From Ambrosia x helenae (lineage: Eukaryota; Streptophyta; Magnoliopsida; Asterales; Asteraceae), in contig CM061231.1 of assembly GCA_030844895.1 (NCBI GenBank), forward strand, positions 131,969,023 through 132,033,022: a DNA stretch of 64,000 bases, read 5' to 3'. Below, piece after piece: positions 11,597-21,896 of the stretch (its first letter is position 1; each line of letters starts with the position of its first letter). A model generated the notes under the pieces. The model made no database searches, was not told where the DNA came from, and saw only the letters and a program-made list of their open reading frames with translations. The position numbers were made by a program, and so were the translations under genes.

Positions 11597-11601
11597 AATA
11601 A
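11597..11601. repeat. E1 target-site duplication, right
   Basis: AATAA immediately after the 3' LTR; partner of 723-727. Confidence 0.95.
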
Positions 11602-13990
11602 TTAAGAGATTAAAGAGAATTAGTTATTTGCCTGCTATTTCCCGCGTTCACTGGAATACAAAAACAATCAAAACGCCTTCTTCAGGTGGTTGTGTCATAA
11701 TTTCCCTCGAGTCAACAAAATTAAACAAAAAAGAATGAAGTTATGTCTGAAGTTAAGTTAATACCTACGACATAAAAAGTTAATTTTTATACCTGTGTAA
11801 TTTTGGAGATTAATTTTTAAACATGTATCACGAGTAAGACCGTCTTTTTCTGAATATTTATATTTTCATATCAATAGATGTACCCCCTTCTCGATCAACC
11901 TTAACAGTGCACGAAGCATGTGTTAAGTTGGGTGATTGTCAGGAATAGGGAGAAAATTATTTCAGGTGATTGTCAGGAAAACCACATACGTTTTAAGAAA
12001 ACAAATTGCAACATACGATTTCAAGATGATAACTCATACCTTCTGGATAGATAAATCCTTTGTTGAGTGCATGTCTCTCATAAGGAGTCACCTGCAAAAC
12101 AAAGCTTAAAAACTCATGGGTATGAAAATATGAATCATAATCATCTAATCATCATGCATGTTTATAAAACAAAAAAAGTTGTTCAAGGCCTGCATATAAA
12201 CGACTAAACCCCATGACCATTTAAGAAGAGTCTAAAAATACCTGGTGTGGATACTCAGTATGCTCAACAATTCATGATATACAACCCAAATTATTAAATC
12301 AAAATGGTAAACAAACAAGAAATAAAACCCTTAATTAGTTACCGAAAAGAAACATTACAGGTTCATCAGAGATGAAAAACAGTTGACCATGAGAGACACA
12401 TTTTTTACTAAATTCAAGAGCTGCATACAGAGTTAACCATGTGATAAACAAAAATGTCACTTGTGAAGCCATTTAACATTTACTATTATTATCTATTGGG
12501 AATATAAAGTTATAAATCCGTATTTATTAATCAATATTTATCATTTTTTAAAAATTTAATACAAAATTATACTTTTAAATATAAAAAAATCGTCTAAACC
12601 CGACAAAACAAGTAAAAGTTCAAACCATGAAACCCGGTTGGTTGAGCCAACCTAACCAAAGCATTCAGACAAGTTCAGTCTCTATTTTCTCAAAATCATA
12701 GTTACCATTTCAGCTCAAAATTTTCATGAAAAATAATCAAACTGGACTGCGAACACCTCTAGTGAACACAAACTACCACAAAAATATCCAATTTCATACA
12801 AAAATGTCACTTTTAAAAACCCTCAACTCCATCTGACTCCTATTCTTTGGTGAAGCGTAACTAAACAAAATTAAACAATGTGATAAGCAAGAAAGTCAAT
12901 TAGGTCAACATTTAAACACACAAACAAAACAACCTACCACTATACTGTATAAAAAAATGGTTGTCGTAAGCGACATACAATGAGTGATCTATTAGATTGT
13001 CTACATTCCATCTTACGCGCACGCAAATATAGTTACACGAAGCAAGTTTGCTGGCTTTTTAACGGATGTCTAAGTCAGACGACAAACAACAAATAGTGAA
13101 ACATTTTCGTGGACGATGACTAAGAGATCCCTTAAGCTATATCATAGCAACAACATAGATGGCAGCCACACATCATTTAGAAATGTCATATATAGTAAAA
13201 CATCCATATCTAAATAAGCCAGTAAAAATGTACATTTGTCACGTGCATAGAAAACCATATCAAATGTTGCTAAGCATTCAACCAAATTTTATTCCAATCC
13301 TTGAATATTTGAACAACACCAGAAACAATTAACTCCAAAGACTTCATAGCATAAAGTTACAGCATCAAGAGCAAGACAGAATCTTAATAACGACATCTGA
13401 ATCAATGAGCACACTAATATCTAATTCTCTCAAAATAAAATAATAAATAGATTTCCACAACAAAAAGCAAAACAACCCACCAAATCCAATGTAGTTATAG
13501 AACCCGTTGTTTCACACGCAGGTAGCAAGAAAACCTGCATTTGCACAATTACCAACAAAACTAAGTAAAATAACAATAAAAAAAGACAAGTGAATGCCCG
13601 AGGGATGTTGAGGAGGAACTATAGAATGTACCAATGCTTTGTCAGCCATCATTTTGCTCATACAGTATGCAAGCCTGTAAACATGACCATTTTAAGTGTT
13701 AAAAATGACTAAATCTCACATAAAAAAGAAACACAAATGATATAGAAACAGATAACTTACATTAAGGTGAAAGCCAGGGCCTGAATCATTCTCACTAAAG
13801 ACCAAGCCCTAGAACACTGGGATTTTCTGGAAACCCATCGTTGTATCTGATAGAGGAGATAATGTTTAGGGTTTTGGGTAGGAGAGGAACCCATTGCTGG
13901 ATCTGAAATGATTTGGTGTTTGGATTTTGGGTAGGAGAGAGAAGATGTTTCTTGGACATGGAAGATTGAAAAATGAAAGCGACCAATGCT
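11602..13990. other. AT-rich intergenic DNA with exon-like islands
   Basis: No long ORF. On the minus strand a few short stretches look like exons with consensus splice sites: 12040-12091 (between CAG and GTATGAG), about 13482-13535 (after GCAG, before GTGGGTTG), about 13600-13680, and an ATG at about 13901 leading to a GTAAGT donor near 13763. The frames do not join into a recognised protein. It may be a decayed host gene or a spliced non-coding transcript. Confidence 0.3.
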
Positions 13991-14249
13991 GGTGCCAGAA
14001 GGTTTTCAAAATGGACGGTGCTGATTATGATCCGTGTGATGTATGTGATAAAAATGGATGGTGTTGATTATAACGTATATAGTGTGTATTAAAGTGCTTA
14101 AAGGGTTGTAAACTATGCTTTAAAATTTGCACCCTTTAAACACACTTAAACTTGTAGCTTTAATGTATTGTACATCATGCTTTAAAGCATTGTACAACTA
14201 AAAAAAGTGGCAAATGACTATTCCTGCCCTTCCTATATGCTTATTAATA

Positions 14250-14251
14250 TA

Positions 14252-14304
<53 letters not shown>

Positions 14305-14310
14305 TATATA
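14250..14310. repeat. (TA)n microsatellite
   Basis: Roughly 50 bp of uninterrupted TA units followed by TAGATATATATATA. A shorter TA run lies at 14460-14477. Confidence 0.95.
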
Positions 14311-15660
14311 TATAGGGGAAAGTTAAATTGAGAACACCTATATTTCGTGCGAACCGTGAGAACGGCATCTAAAACCATTCAAATTCAAAATATTGTGAGA
14401 ACCGTGAAAACAAGTAAAAAAATCAATCAAGATCAAAATTTTTTAATACAAACCTCATTATATATATATATATATAAAGCCGTTGGCCGTTCAAAAAAAA
14501 AAGTTAACTCATGACAGGGCTTTTGTAATACGCAGTTAATTATGGTAATTAACTTTTTTTTTGGCCAGTGAAAAAAAGTCGAATTCTAAGAAAAAAAAAA
14601 AGTAGAAAACCATACATTGTCCGTTGTTGCGGAAAAAATGATCATAATTGTAAGTTTGGTTTTACAGATCTCATTCATTGAGATAACCAAACCAAATTAC
14701 TTGAATAAACCGAATTATAACCGCTACAATCGTTTTGATTGCATAACCAAACCAATAAACTACTTTAATCGGTTTATTTTCCGTTCAATTAGCCCAAAAA
14801 TAAAATATTGTTTTTATAAAAAAGGAATCAAATTTTCATTAACCAAGAAATTACATAAAGATGTTAGATAGGCGGGCAACAAGCTGCGCCGCCATCCCTT
14901 TTTGAATAGAAAATCTCAATTTGCTAAAAAAAAACTCCGCCTTTTGGGGGTGGAAAAGTTATTGTGCACTACTCGCTGAACCCGAGCCAAGAACCGCACC
15001 GCCTCCGATGCCAAGCAACCGAACGTGTCGAAGGCCTAACTTGTTTCAGTTTCAGATCCTTTTGCATAAATGATTTTGTTATAAAGTTATTAATTTTATC
15101 TAATTAAAACTACAATAAGATCAACTTATGAAAGTACAAATGCTTATATTTTCGTTATTGCGTTATTATTATATGTCTAACCATGTATGGTTGGTTCGAT
15201 TGAAGTTCGTCCCCTTTAAAAACATTAAGCCATTGGATTATACTTTATGTAGGAAAAGAACATACTTTTGTACTCTTTTCAAAGAAGATAAGTTAGCCTT
15301 CTTTGACTTTTTTAGTCAACTATATCTGCTTTAATGACCTCAATCTCTTGATGCTAAAGCCTAAAACCATATCTTTCCGGCTTTCCCTGTAAATAGTGAA
15401 CTTTGTATTTTTTTTCTTTATTTACCAGTTACATAAAAATTTCAACCAATTTACAAATATTCAATCCAATATTTTTTTAATTTTATTGGTTAATCAGGCA
15501 TTAGATGCAAAGGCAAATAGTTTGTTAACTTCTATAGGGCATAAAAAAAAAGTTAGAAAAAAAAAAAAAAAAAATTGATTGACATCTCGGGTTACTGCTG
15601 GCTGGGCTCACAAACATGAAACAACCTTTTGAAAATTGATATGTTCGTTTCAACTATAAC
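14310..15660. other. Intergenic DNA with degraded short repeats
   Basis: The segment 14313-14450 (GGGGAAAGTTAAATTGAGAA and repeated GTGAGAACCG motifs) resembles a common plant MITE-like repeat. 14680-14800 holds repeated AACCAAACC/AACCGAAT motifs typical of worn-out DNA transposon sequence. An A-run lies at 15553-15574. No gene seen. Confidence 0.35.
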
Positions 15661-15664
15661 TCTA

Positions 15665-15861
15665 CTAGCTTATGCCCCGGGAGCGTCCCGGGTTGACAAA
15701 TCTAAGTAAAGTGAATAAAATTAGAAGTATCTAAATTATAAAAATGACATTTATATAGCAATTACCTGTTGGAGACCGTCCCTGATTGAAATATCTAATA
15801 TGACATAATAAAATATCTAATATGACAACATAATTAATGACTTGCCAATATATGATTAATG

Positions 15862-15912
<51 letters not shown>

Positions 15913-16368
15913 TTAAACAAATCTCTGCCATAAGTTATCATATTCTAATATAAAAAAAAGGTAATTGGGTCGGGTATCACCTAATCCCAGGCTCGACTCA
16001 AACCCACAATTTTTTTTTAACTAATTCCAAACCTGACACAATACCTGTTGGGTTACAAAAAACAGTCGTTTTTTTATCTCCGTTTTTTATATAGCACTAT
16101 GGTACCCGTTGGAAAGATAATAAAACGCTCGTTAATTTAGAGAAATTTTTATCTTTAAAAAATCTCGTATATAAAAGATATTAACGTTTAAAAGTTATGG
16201 GAGGAAACATTAGAGATAAAAATCTAATTTTGTTTTTAAATTTTAAATTATTATTTTTCTAAAATAAAAGACTTGCCACATGGGATGACACATGGCACAC
16301 TCAATGAAGAGAATAGCCTCTTTGAATGCCATGTCATTAAAATGGCTTTGGTTTATTATATGTATAGA
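15665..16368 (-). mobile_element. Helitron A (non-autonomous)
   Basis: On the minus strand it begins TCTATACATATAATAAACC (16368 downward). It ends with a GC-rich hairpin (CCCGGGA, CGC loop, TCCCGGG), a short spacer and CTAG at 15668-15665, and sits between A and T. These are the hallmarks of Helitrons (5'-TC, 3' hairpin then CTRR, A/T host site). It has no coding capacity. An ATT microsatellite has expanded inside. Confidence 0.8.
15860..15913. repeat. (ATT)n microsatellite
   Basis: About 18 ATT units inside Helitron A. Confidence 0.95.
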
Positions 16369-16556
16369 TAAGTAAAACTCATAGGGGTGCAAATGAGTCG
16401 AGCCGAGCCGAGCCCAAGCTCGACTGGGCTCGAGTTCGAGCTCGTTTAGGTTTTGAAAGCTCAAGCTCGGCTCGATTAGAGCTTTGTTTCTAAAGCTCGA
16501 GCTCGGGCTCGGCACATTTATTTTTTATTTATTTATAATTAATTATAATTATTATT

Positions 16557-16994
16557 GGAGAAATGCCACACAAATGTAACCAAGTTTGCTTGGTGTTCTA
16601 ATTAAGTCACTCAAACTTTTTTTTTGTCTCTCTGTCATTCAAGTTTCATTTATTGTTCAAATACTATGTAATTACCAGGTCATCAGGTCACCTTCATTTT
16701 TTTTCTTTTTTTTTTCTTTCATTTTAATGCTTATGTGAATATTATTTTTATTAGGTGGGTTTTATAAAATGAATATTTGAAAAAAATATATATATTATTT
16801 TAAATTTTACACATTTAAAAAATTTATTAAAAAATATTAAAACTGACACATCATCACTTTAACCTGGAAACCTGATAATTACATAGTATTAAAACAATAA
16901 ATGAAACTTGAGTGACTTTAGAGAGTCAAAAAAAGTTTGAGTGACTTAATTGGAACAGTTAGCAAACTTGGTTACATTTCTACAAAGTTATCCC
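16557..16994. mobile_element. MITE with long TIRs (Mutator type)
   Basis: Arms of about 130 bp (16560-16690 and 16855-16990) are inverted copies of each other, sharing AAATGTAACCAAGTTTGC. The 9-bp direct repeat ATTATTATT flanks it (16548-16556 and 16995-17003), the size made by Mutator-like transposases. The flank is AT-rich, so the duplication alone is weak evidence. Confidence 0.7.
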
Positions 16995-17030
16995 ATTATT
17001 ATTTTTATATATAATTTAGCTATTTACATA

Positions 17031-17622
17031 TCTATACATATAATAAACCAAAGTCATATTCCCTTCCTTGAGTGTGTCATGTGTCATTTCCTTCCATAAT
17101 TTTTAAACGTTAATATCTTTAATATACGAGATTTTTTAAAGAAAAAATTACACCAAATTAATGAGCGTTTTATTATCTTTCCAACGAGTACCATAGTGCT
17201 ATATAAAAAACGGAGAAATTTTTTGTGGGGTTTTGTTCATACATGAAAAAAACACAAAGTGTTTAGGTAAATCATTAATCATGTATAGGGAAGTCACTAA
17301 TTGTGTTCAAATCAGTAAATATGAATTTTTTATTCAACCAGAGCCGAATAGGTTAATAGAGTTATACGTTGTTTTAAGTTAGGTATCAATATTAGTATGT
17401 TAGAGTTGTACATTTGTTTAGTCTTTAGGATAAGTGTTAATATTAGAGTTACATTAAAGTTCTATTTTCTTTTAGGTTAGGTGTTAGCATTGGAGTTGTA
17501 CGTTGTTAATTTGCTTTAGGTTAGATATTAATATTAGAGTTATACATCAGTCTATTTCATATGTAAAGTTGATGTATCATATTAAATTTCTCAAACCGGG
17601 ACGCTCCCGGGGTATAATCTAG
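17031..17622 (+). mobile_element. Helitron B (non-autonomous)
   Basis: Starts TCTATACATATAATAAACC after A17030. Ends with hairpin CCGGGA-CGC-TCCCGG, 8 nt, then CTAG at 17619-17622 before T17623. It shares about 190 bp at the 5' end and about 35 bp at the 3' end with Helitron A but lies in the opposite orientation, inside the hAT-like element. Non-coding. Confidence 0.85.
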
Positions 17623-17799
17623 TATTGTTAATATATGTATTAAAAAATTATATGGTAGGCTCGTTAAGCTTTGATAACCGAAGCTCGGGCTCGAGTTCAT
17701 TTTCTAAACGAGCTTGTTTTTAGGCTTGAGTTGTTTCGAGCTTTTTTTAGCTGAGCTCGAATAGCTTGCGAGTAGTTCGGCTCGTTTACACCCGTAAGT

Positions 17800-18118
17800 A
17801 AGAGTTTGTTGTGAGTCCATGTTACACAACTAACAAATAAACCGAATTGGTATACTATCCAAGTTTCTATTAATTTTGAAATGATTACCAATAAAGGAAA
17901 GACAATTCAGAAGGGGGATGAGAAAGTTACAAAGCAAAGGATGAGTAGGAGACGATTACACACTTTCATCATATTAGTCATACCCTATACCCTCCTTCCC
18001 ACTATTGTAGTGCCTGTAGTTTTCTTTCACGGGTCCAAAATTTCTTTCAACTTAGTGGGCCTCTTGAATCGGACTACTTGAGTTCATACATAATATGTTA
18101 AAAGATGAGATCGTCAGT
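17800..18118. other. Intergenic DNA, nothing recognised
   Basis: An open frame of 66 codons (17881-18081) has no recognisable motif and is treated as chance. Confidence 0.5.
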
Positions 18119-18258
18119 CATATTTCGTTAGTTAGAAAAACCCATGGTGACCAATTGATGATGATTTAGATTATTTAAATTCAGTACTCCTTATATTGAA
18201 TTTAAATAATCCTAACTATTAGCTATTGGTTGCCACCAGTCCAAACTAACGAAATATG
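18119..18258. mobile_element. 140-bp foldback MITE
   Basis: Terminal inverted repeats CATATTTCGTTAGTT (18119-18133) and complement (18244-18258), plus an inner inverted pair ATTATTTAAATTCA/TGAATTTAAATAAT, so nearly the whole element can fold back. It abuts the plastid-derived insertion. Confidence 0.65.
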
Positions 18259-18307
18259 TGCTGGCCGTTCCACCTTTAAACATATTGTCCACCAACAAAC
18301 CATAGTG

Positions 18308-18556
18308 ATACTACTGGAAAGGACAGTTTCAATATTACCCACATGCAATCCTTGGTATAGACATTCGGGCGGGCGGACGGTAAGATGGAATAAACTTGCT
18401 AATATGCTCAAAGTCCCTGCCGCAATATGATGAGATGCAAATAACATAAAGAAATGTAACCAACGGGTATTGGAAAAAGCACAGAATGTATTTGCGCCAT
18501 CACCATCTTCAAATAAAGTATTTTCTACGGTAGCACTATGAACATAATACTAAGAG
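18308..18556 (-). pseudogene. Nuclear plastid DNA: psbD and psbB fragments fused
   Basis: The minus strand reads, in one frame, ATVENTLFEDGDGANTF then AF-SN-RWLHFFMLF (photosystem II D2, psbD, with about 30 residues deleted between the two parts). It continues directly as ASHHIAAGTL-ILA-LFHL-VRPP ... GNIETVLSSSI (CP47, psbB). The homology stops near 18308. psbD and psbB are not adjacent in angiosperm chloroplast genomes, so this is a mosaic insertion. Several substitutions show it is not recent. Not a functional gene. Confidence 0.85.
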
Positions 18557-19606
18557 GGAATTTAACTTGTAAAAGGGAATTCGACACGCAAGATATGTAG
18601 TTAACTCGGCTGATATACCGGTGATATATCACCAATATTTCGGTTATTAGTCATAAATCAATATATGGGTACCAAAATATTGATCAGAATATTGGTATAG
18701 ATATTATCAGCGATATTGACTGATCTATTACGGATATTATATCACTGATATTCCCGATATCAGTAATATCTTTCTTATTCCATTTGTCTTCCTTCTTATT
18801 GTTGTTATTAGTGTTTAAGCCTTAATTGTTCATTGTTAGTATTAAATATTAGTGTTTAAAGTCTTAATAAGCTCTCACTTGCTACAAATGTTATTGTTTG
18901 ACAAATTGCAAAAGGATAATTTGTTAATGGTAATAGAGTGTGTGTGTGTGTGTGCGCATCGTGGGTGATTAATTTTTACTTATCTGCTAGAGATTTACCT
19001 GATGTATAAAAATCATAGGTTACATCTAACTAGCTTAGCAACTTTAATAATCAATGTTCTTAGCAACACTGTTAGTGCATGTTTGGTGTGACAAACGCTT
19101 CTCTAGATTAGTATCGTTTTTGTCTTGGTTGATAAGTTTATTATAACATACTTGTTCGTGTTATAAAACAAGTATGATAGTCTTTTATGTTTAACCCTAG
19201 CGAACATGATGATAAATGAAAGTAGGAGAATAACGAAGATAGATATAGGCGAAGATGCCTTTAGGCATTGATGCGTTTGGTTTTAGTAATTAAAAAGATG
19301 TCATTTTTCCCGGTGCAAAAAACTTGACGTGTCAACTCCAAAACATTGGTTTTAGGAAAAACACTGATTTTTACTAAACCTTTATAAAGTTTTAAATTTA
19401 TAAGTAAACAATAATTATTTAGAAACTAAAACCAACACATAGGCAGAGAACCTAACGTGAATAGCATAGGTTTCTAGAGTAAATACTGAGTATGTATTCC
19501 AAAGAACACACTTTTCCCTACTCAACCTTTTATCACGTTAACTAATCGGGTTTGAAAAAGAAAATAAAATGGAGGGTTCTAAAAGAAAAATAGGTTTTGA
19601 AAAAGG
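18557..19606. other. AT-rich intergenic DNA
   Basis: 18610-18770 is rich in GATAT/ATATC short inverted motifs and a TG run lies at 18941-18954. No gene or element boundary recognised. It is the left flank of E3 and was once contiguous with 41977 onward. Confidence 0.5.
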
Positions 19607-19611
19607 TTTTG
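19607..19611. repeat. E3 target-site duplication, left
   Basis: TTTTG; matches 41972-41976. Confidence 0.95.
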
Positions 19612-21873
19612 TGTAACACCTCGAAGTCTCGAAGTGATTACGTCACCTTACGTGTCTCCTAAACGGGTCGGGTCGGACCTGACCACCCGATTACTAAATT
19701 AAATATTCAAGTTCGAATCTCGCGATCAACCGTTTCAACCGAATATATATATATATATATATAATAATTATTGAATTATTATTTTCACGGTTAAACGCTC
19801 CTTATCTGTTATTAACCCGCTGCCAAACGCCTATTATTCTCTTGTTATACTCGTTACCAATTATCGCGAGTTCTAGTAATTATCCCTGTTACCAAACACC
19901 CGCTATTTTTCTATCCCTTTATAAACCCCTCTCTGCCCCTCATCTCGCTCTCTCTCTCTGTTCAGTATACATACACACACAAAGTGTGTGATTGTGAAAA
20001 GCCCTCACCGGAGACCAATGGTCGGCCACCGCCGCCTCTGTCTCCGGCCAACCTCTCCGGCCACCGCTGCCACCTCCTTCTTTCCGATAACAACCCGGTA
20101 AGTTACTATTATTGTTTCATCATCAATCCCGAATCCTCTTTCTCCTCTGTTCCGGTCCGGTTAACCCACTTTCTCCGATAAACATCACTGAACAACACCA
20201 TCCCTCTTCTTCTATTTTCTGCATAACACACCCGCACAACACACGGTATGTGTGTGTGCGATAAGAATATCAACCGGTCACCGGAGATGGTGACCGGTAC
20301 CGGCGTTCCCTTTCTTCTTCCAATGATATAGCTAAACCCGATAAACCTTCCTTTCTATTTGAGTCACCGGTAACCACCCTTGAACCAACCCTCTGTTCTG
20401 TTTTGTAACCAAGGCGGCCACCGGTCATGGTGACTGATGTCTGTGACCATTGAATAACCAACAACAACCCTTTTGTTATTAACCCTTAACTGATCAGCCG
20501 ATTGGGTTCCCCCAGGAACTGATTTTGGAGTTTGGTTATTGATGGTTATCCTTTTGTTATTGGTTATGATCCTTTGATTGTTAATAAATCGTTATGATTA
20601 TTGTTGTAGGGTATCAAATCGGGAAGACGGGTCCGATACCCGGTTCGGTACAACTTCCGGTTAATCTCCGAGTCCGGTTATAAATCCGGTAAGGGAAAGT
20701 GATTGGTTCCTAAGTTATGCGATCTTGTAATCTATTTATTAACACGGTGATTATATTGATTGCGAGGTACCGATCATTGAATTGGAAGAATACGAGTCGT
20801 CGCCGAGTCGACTCAGTGACTCGGTCAACACCCGGAATAGAAACCGGTCCAATAGCTAGACGAGGAATATTATTAGAATTATACGAATATATATATATAA
20901 TGCGAATAACGTACGGACTTGATAATAATAATAAGAGAATAATAATTATATATAAAATATATACGTTTATATATAAGATTCGATATATAAAACGATATAC
21001 TAAACTCGAGTAAGTTATGTCTAGAGTTCTTTTAGGTTCGCGTGCCAAGCTGTAAAGGCCAGCTTTGTTTCTTTTTGCCTAGATTGCCCAAACCCCGAGT
21101 TTAGGACTATCTAATATATACCGGATTCCATATATATAAATTGTATATATGATATATATCCTATGTATTACAATCTAACAAGTCCCACGCGTAAAACGTA
21201 TCAATATATATATATATATATATGAAATATAATTGTAATAAGATGATTAGCAGAAGATATAACGCAAACAAGTGAGTATCGTGAACTCCCCACTTTTACT
21301 GTTTTATTAAGTGTTTTCGGGGAAATACATGTCATTTATAAGAAAACATAATGCTTTACATAAAAGAATAACTATTAATAGAAGTTATATAAAGGGGCAA
21401 TAGAAACAACGAGGACAGTACTGGACGGTATCGCCATTTCCTTTCTTGTCCAACTAGAGGACAAGAACCAGTTTTACCCGAGTAGAGGGTAGAAATAATC
21501 ATATATTATCACAAGCAGAGTGATACCATAGACAGGAATGGCAACTCATAGAATATAATCGAAATAATAGACATATAATCGAATTAATAGAATATATAGT
21601 TCCCCTCCAGAAATAGAATTGTAAAGCATGTTTATAAAAGAATATTTTAAATAAAAGAATCATAAATAAACGAACTGGCCATTCACTTTATAAAATACAC
21701 GACCTCACCAACTTTATGTTGACAGAAACTATTTTTGACATGTGTTCAGGTAACCCAACAGATATGATGACGTGGATCCTGGAAGACTACAAGACTGTTA
21801 TTACCCTGGATTCCGCTGTGTAACTCCGATAACCCGACCCGACAACCCGGCCACATCAGCCAGGGTTGTTACA
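19612..21873 (+). repeat. E3 5' LTR
   Basis: 2,262 bp, direct repeat of 39718-41971. TATA box at 19920-19926 followed by a CT-rich stretch (about 19929-19962) of the kind seen at plant transcription starts. TA microsatellites near 19744 and 21207. Confidence 0.95.
19920..19926 (+). promoter_or_regulatory. E3 LTR TATA box
   Basis: TATAAAC, about 310 bp into the LTR, followed by CT repeats and a TTCAGTATACA initiator-like stretch. Confidence 0.5.
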
Positions 21874-21875
21874 GT

Positions 21876-21890
21876 TGGTATCAGAGCGGC
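21876..21890 (+). other. E3 primer-binding site (tRNA-iMet)
   Basis: TGGTATCAGAGC followed by GGC, 2 nt behind the 5' LTR. E2 landed only 6 nt downstream, after the ACTAAT that follows. Confidence 0.93.
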
Positions 21891-21891
21891 A

Positions 21892-21896
21892 CTAAT
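21892..21896. repeat. E2 target-site duplication, left
   Basis: CTAAT; matches 35515-35519. Confidence 0.95.

Larger units (their letters stand above)
16383..17795. mobile_element. hAT-like element, split by later insertions
   Basis: Ends AGGGGTGCAAATGAG (16383-16397) and, inverted, CTCGTTTACACCCGT (17781-17795). Both are followed inward by CTCGAGC/GCTCGGC-rich DNA, the familiar plant hAT subterminal pattern. The interior holds a MITE and Helitron B. No transposase. I could not define a clean 8-bp duplication, so the exact ends are tentative. Confidence 0.6.

Noticed and set aside
19984..20181. Small proline-rich ORF in the E3 LTR (also 40086-40283)
   Set aside because: Lies just behind the TATA box and CT-rich stretch, so it may be leader RNA, but it has no motif and no support beyond being open.
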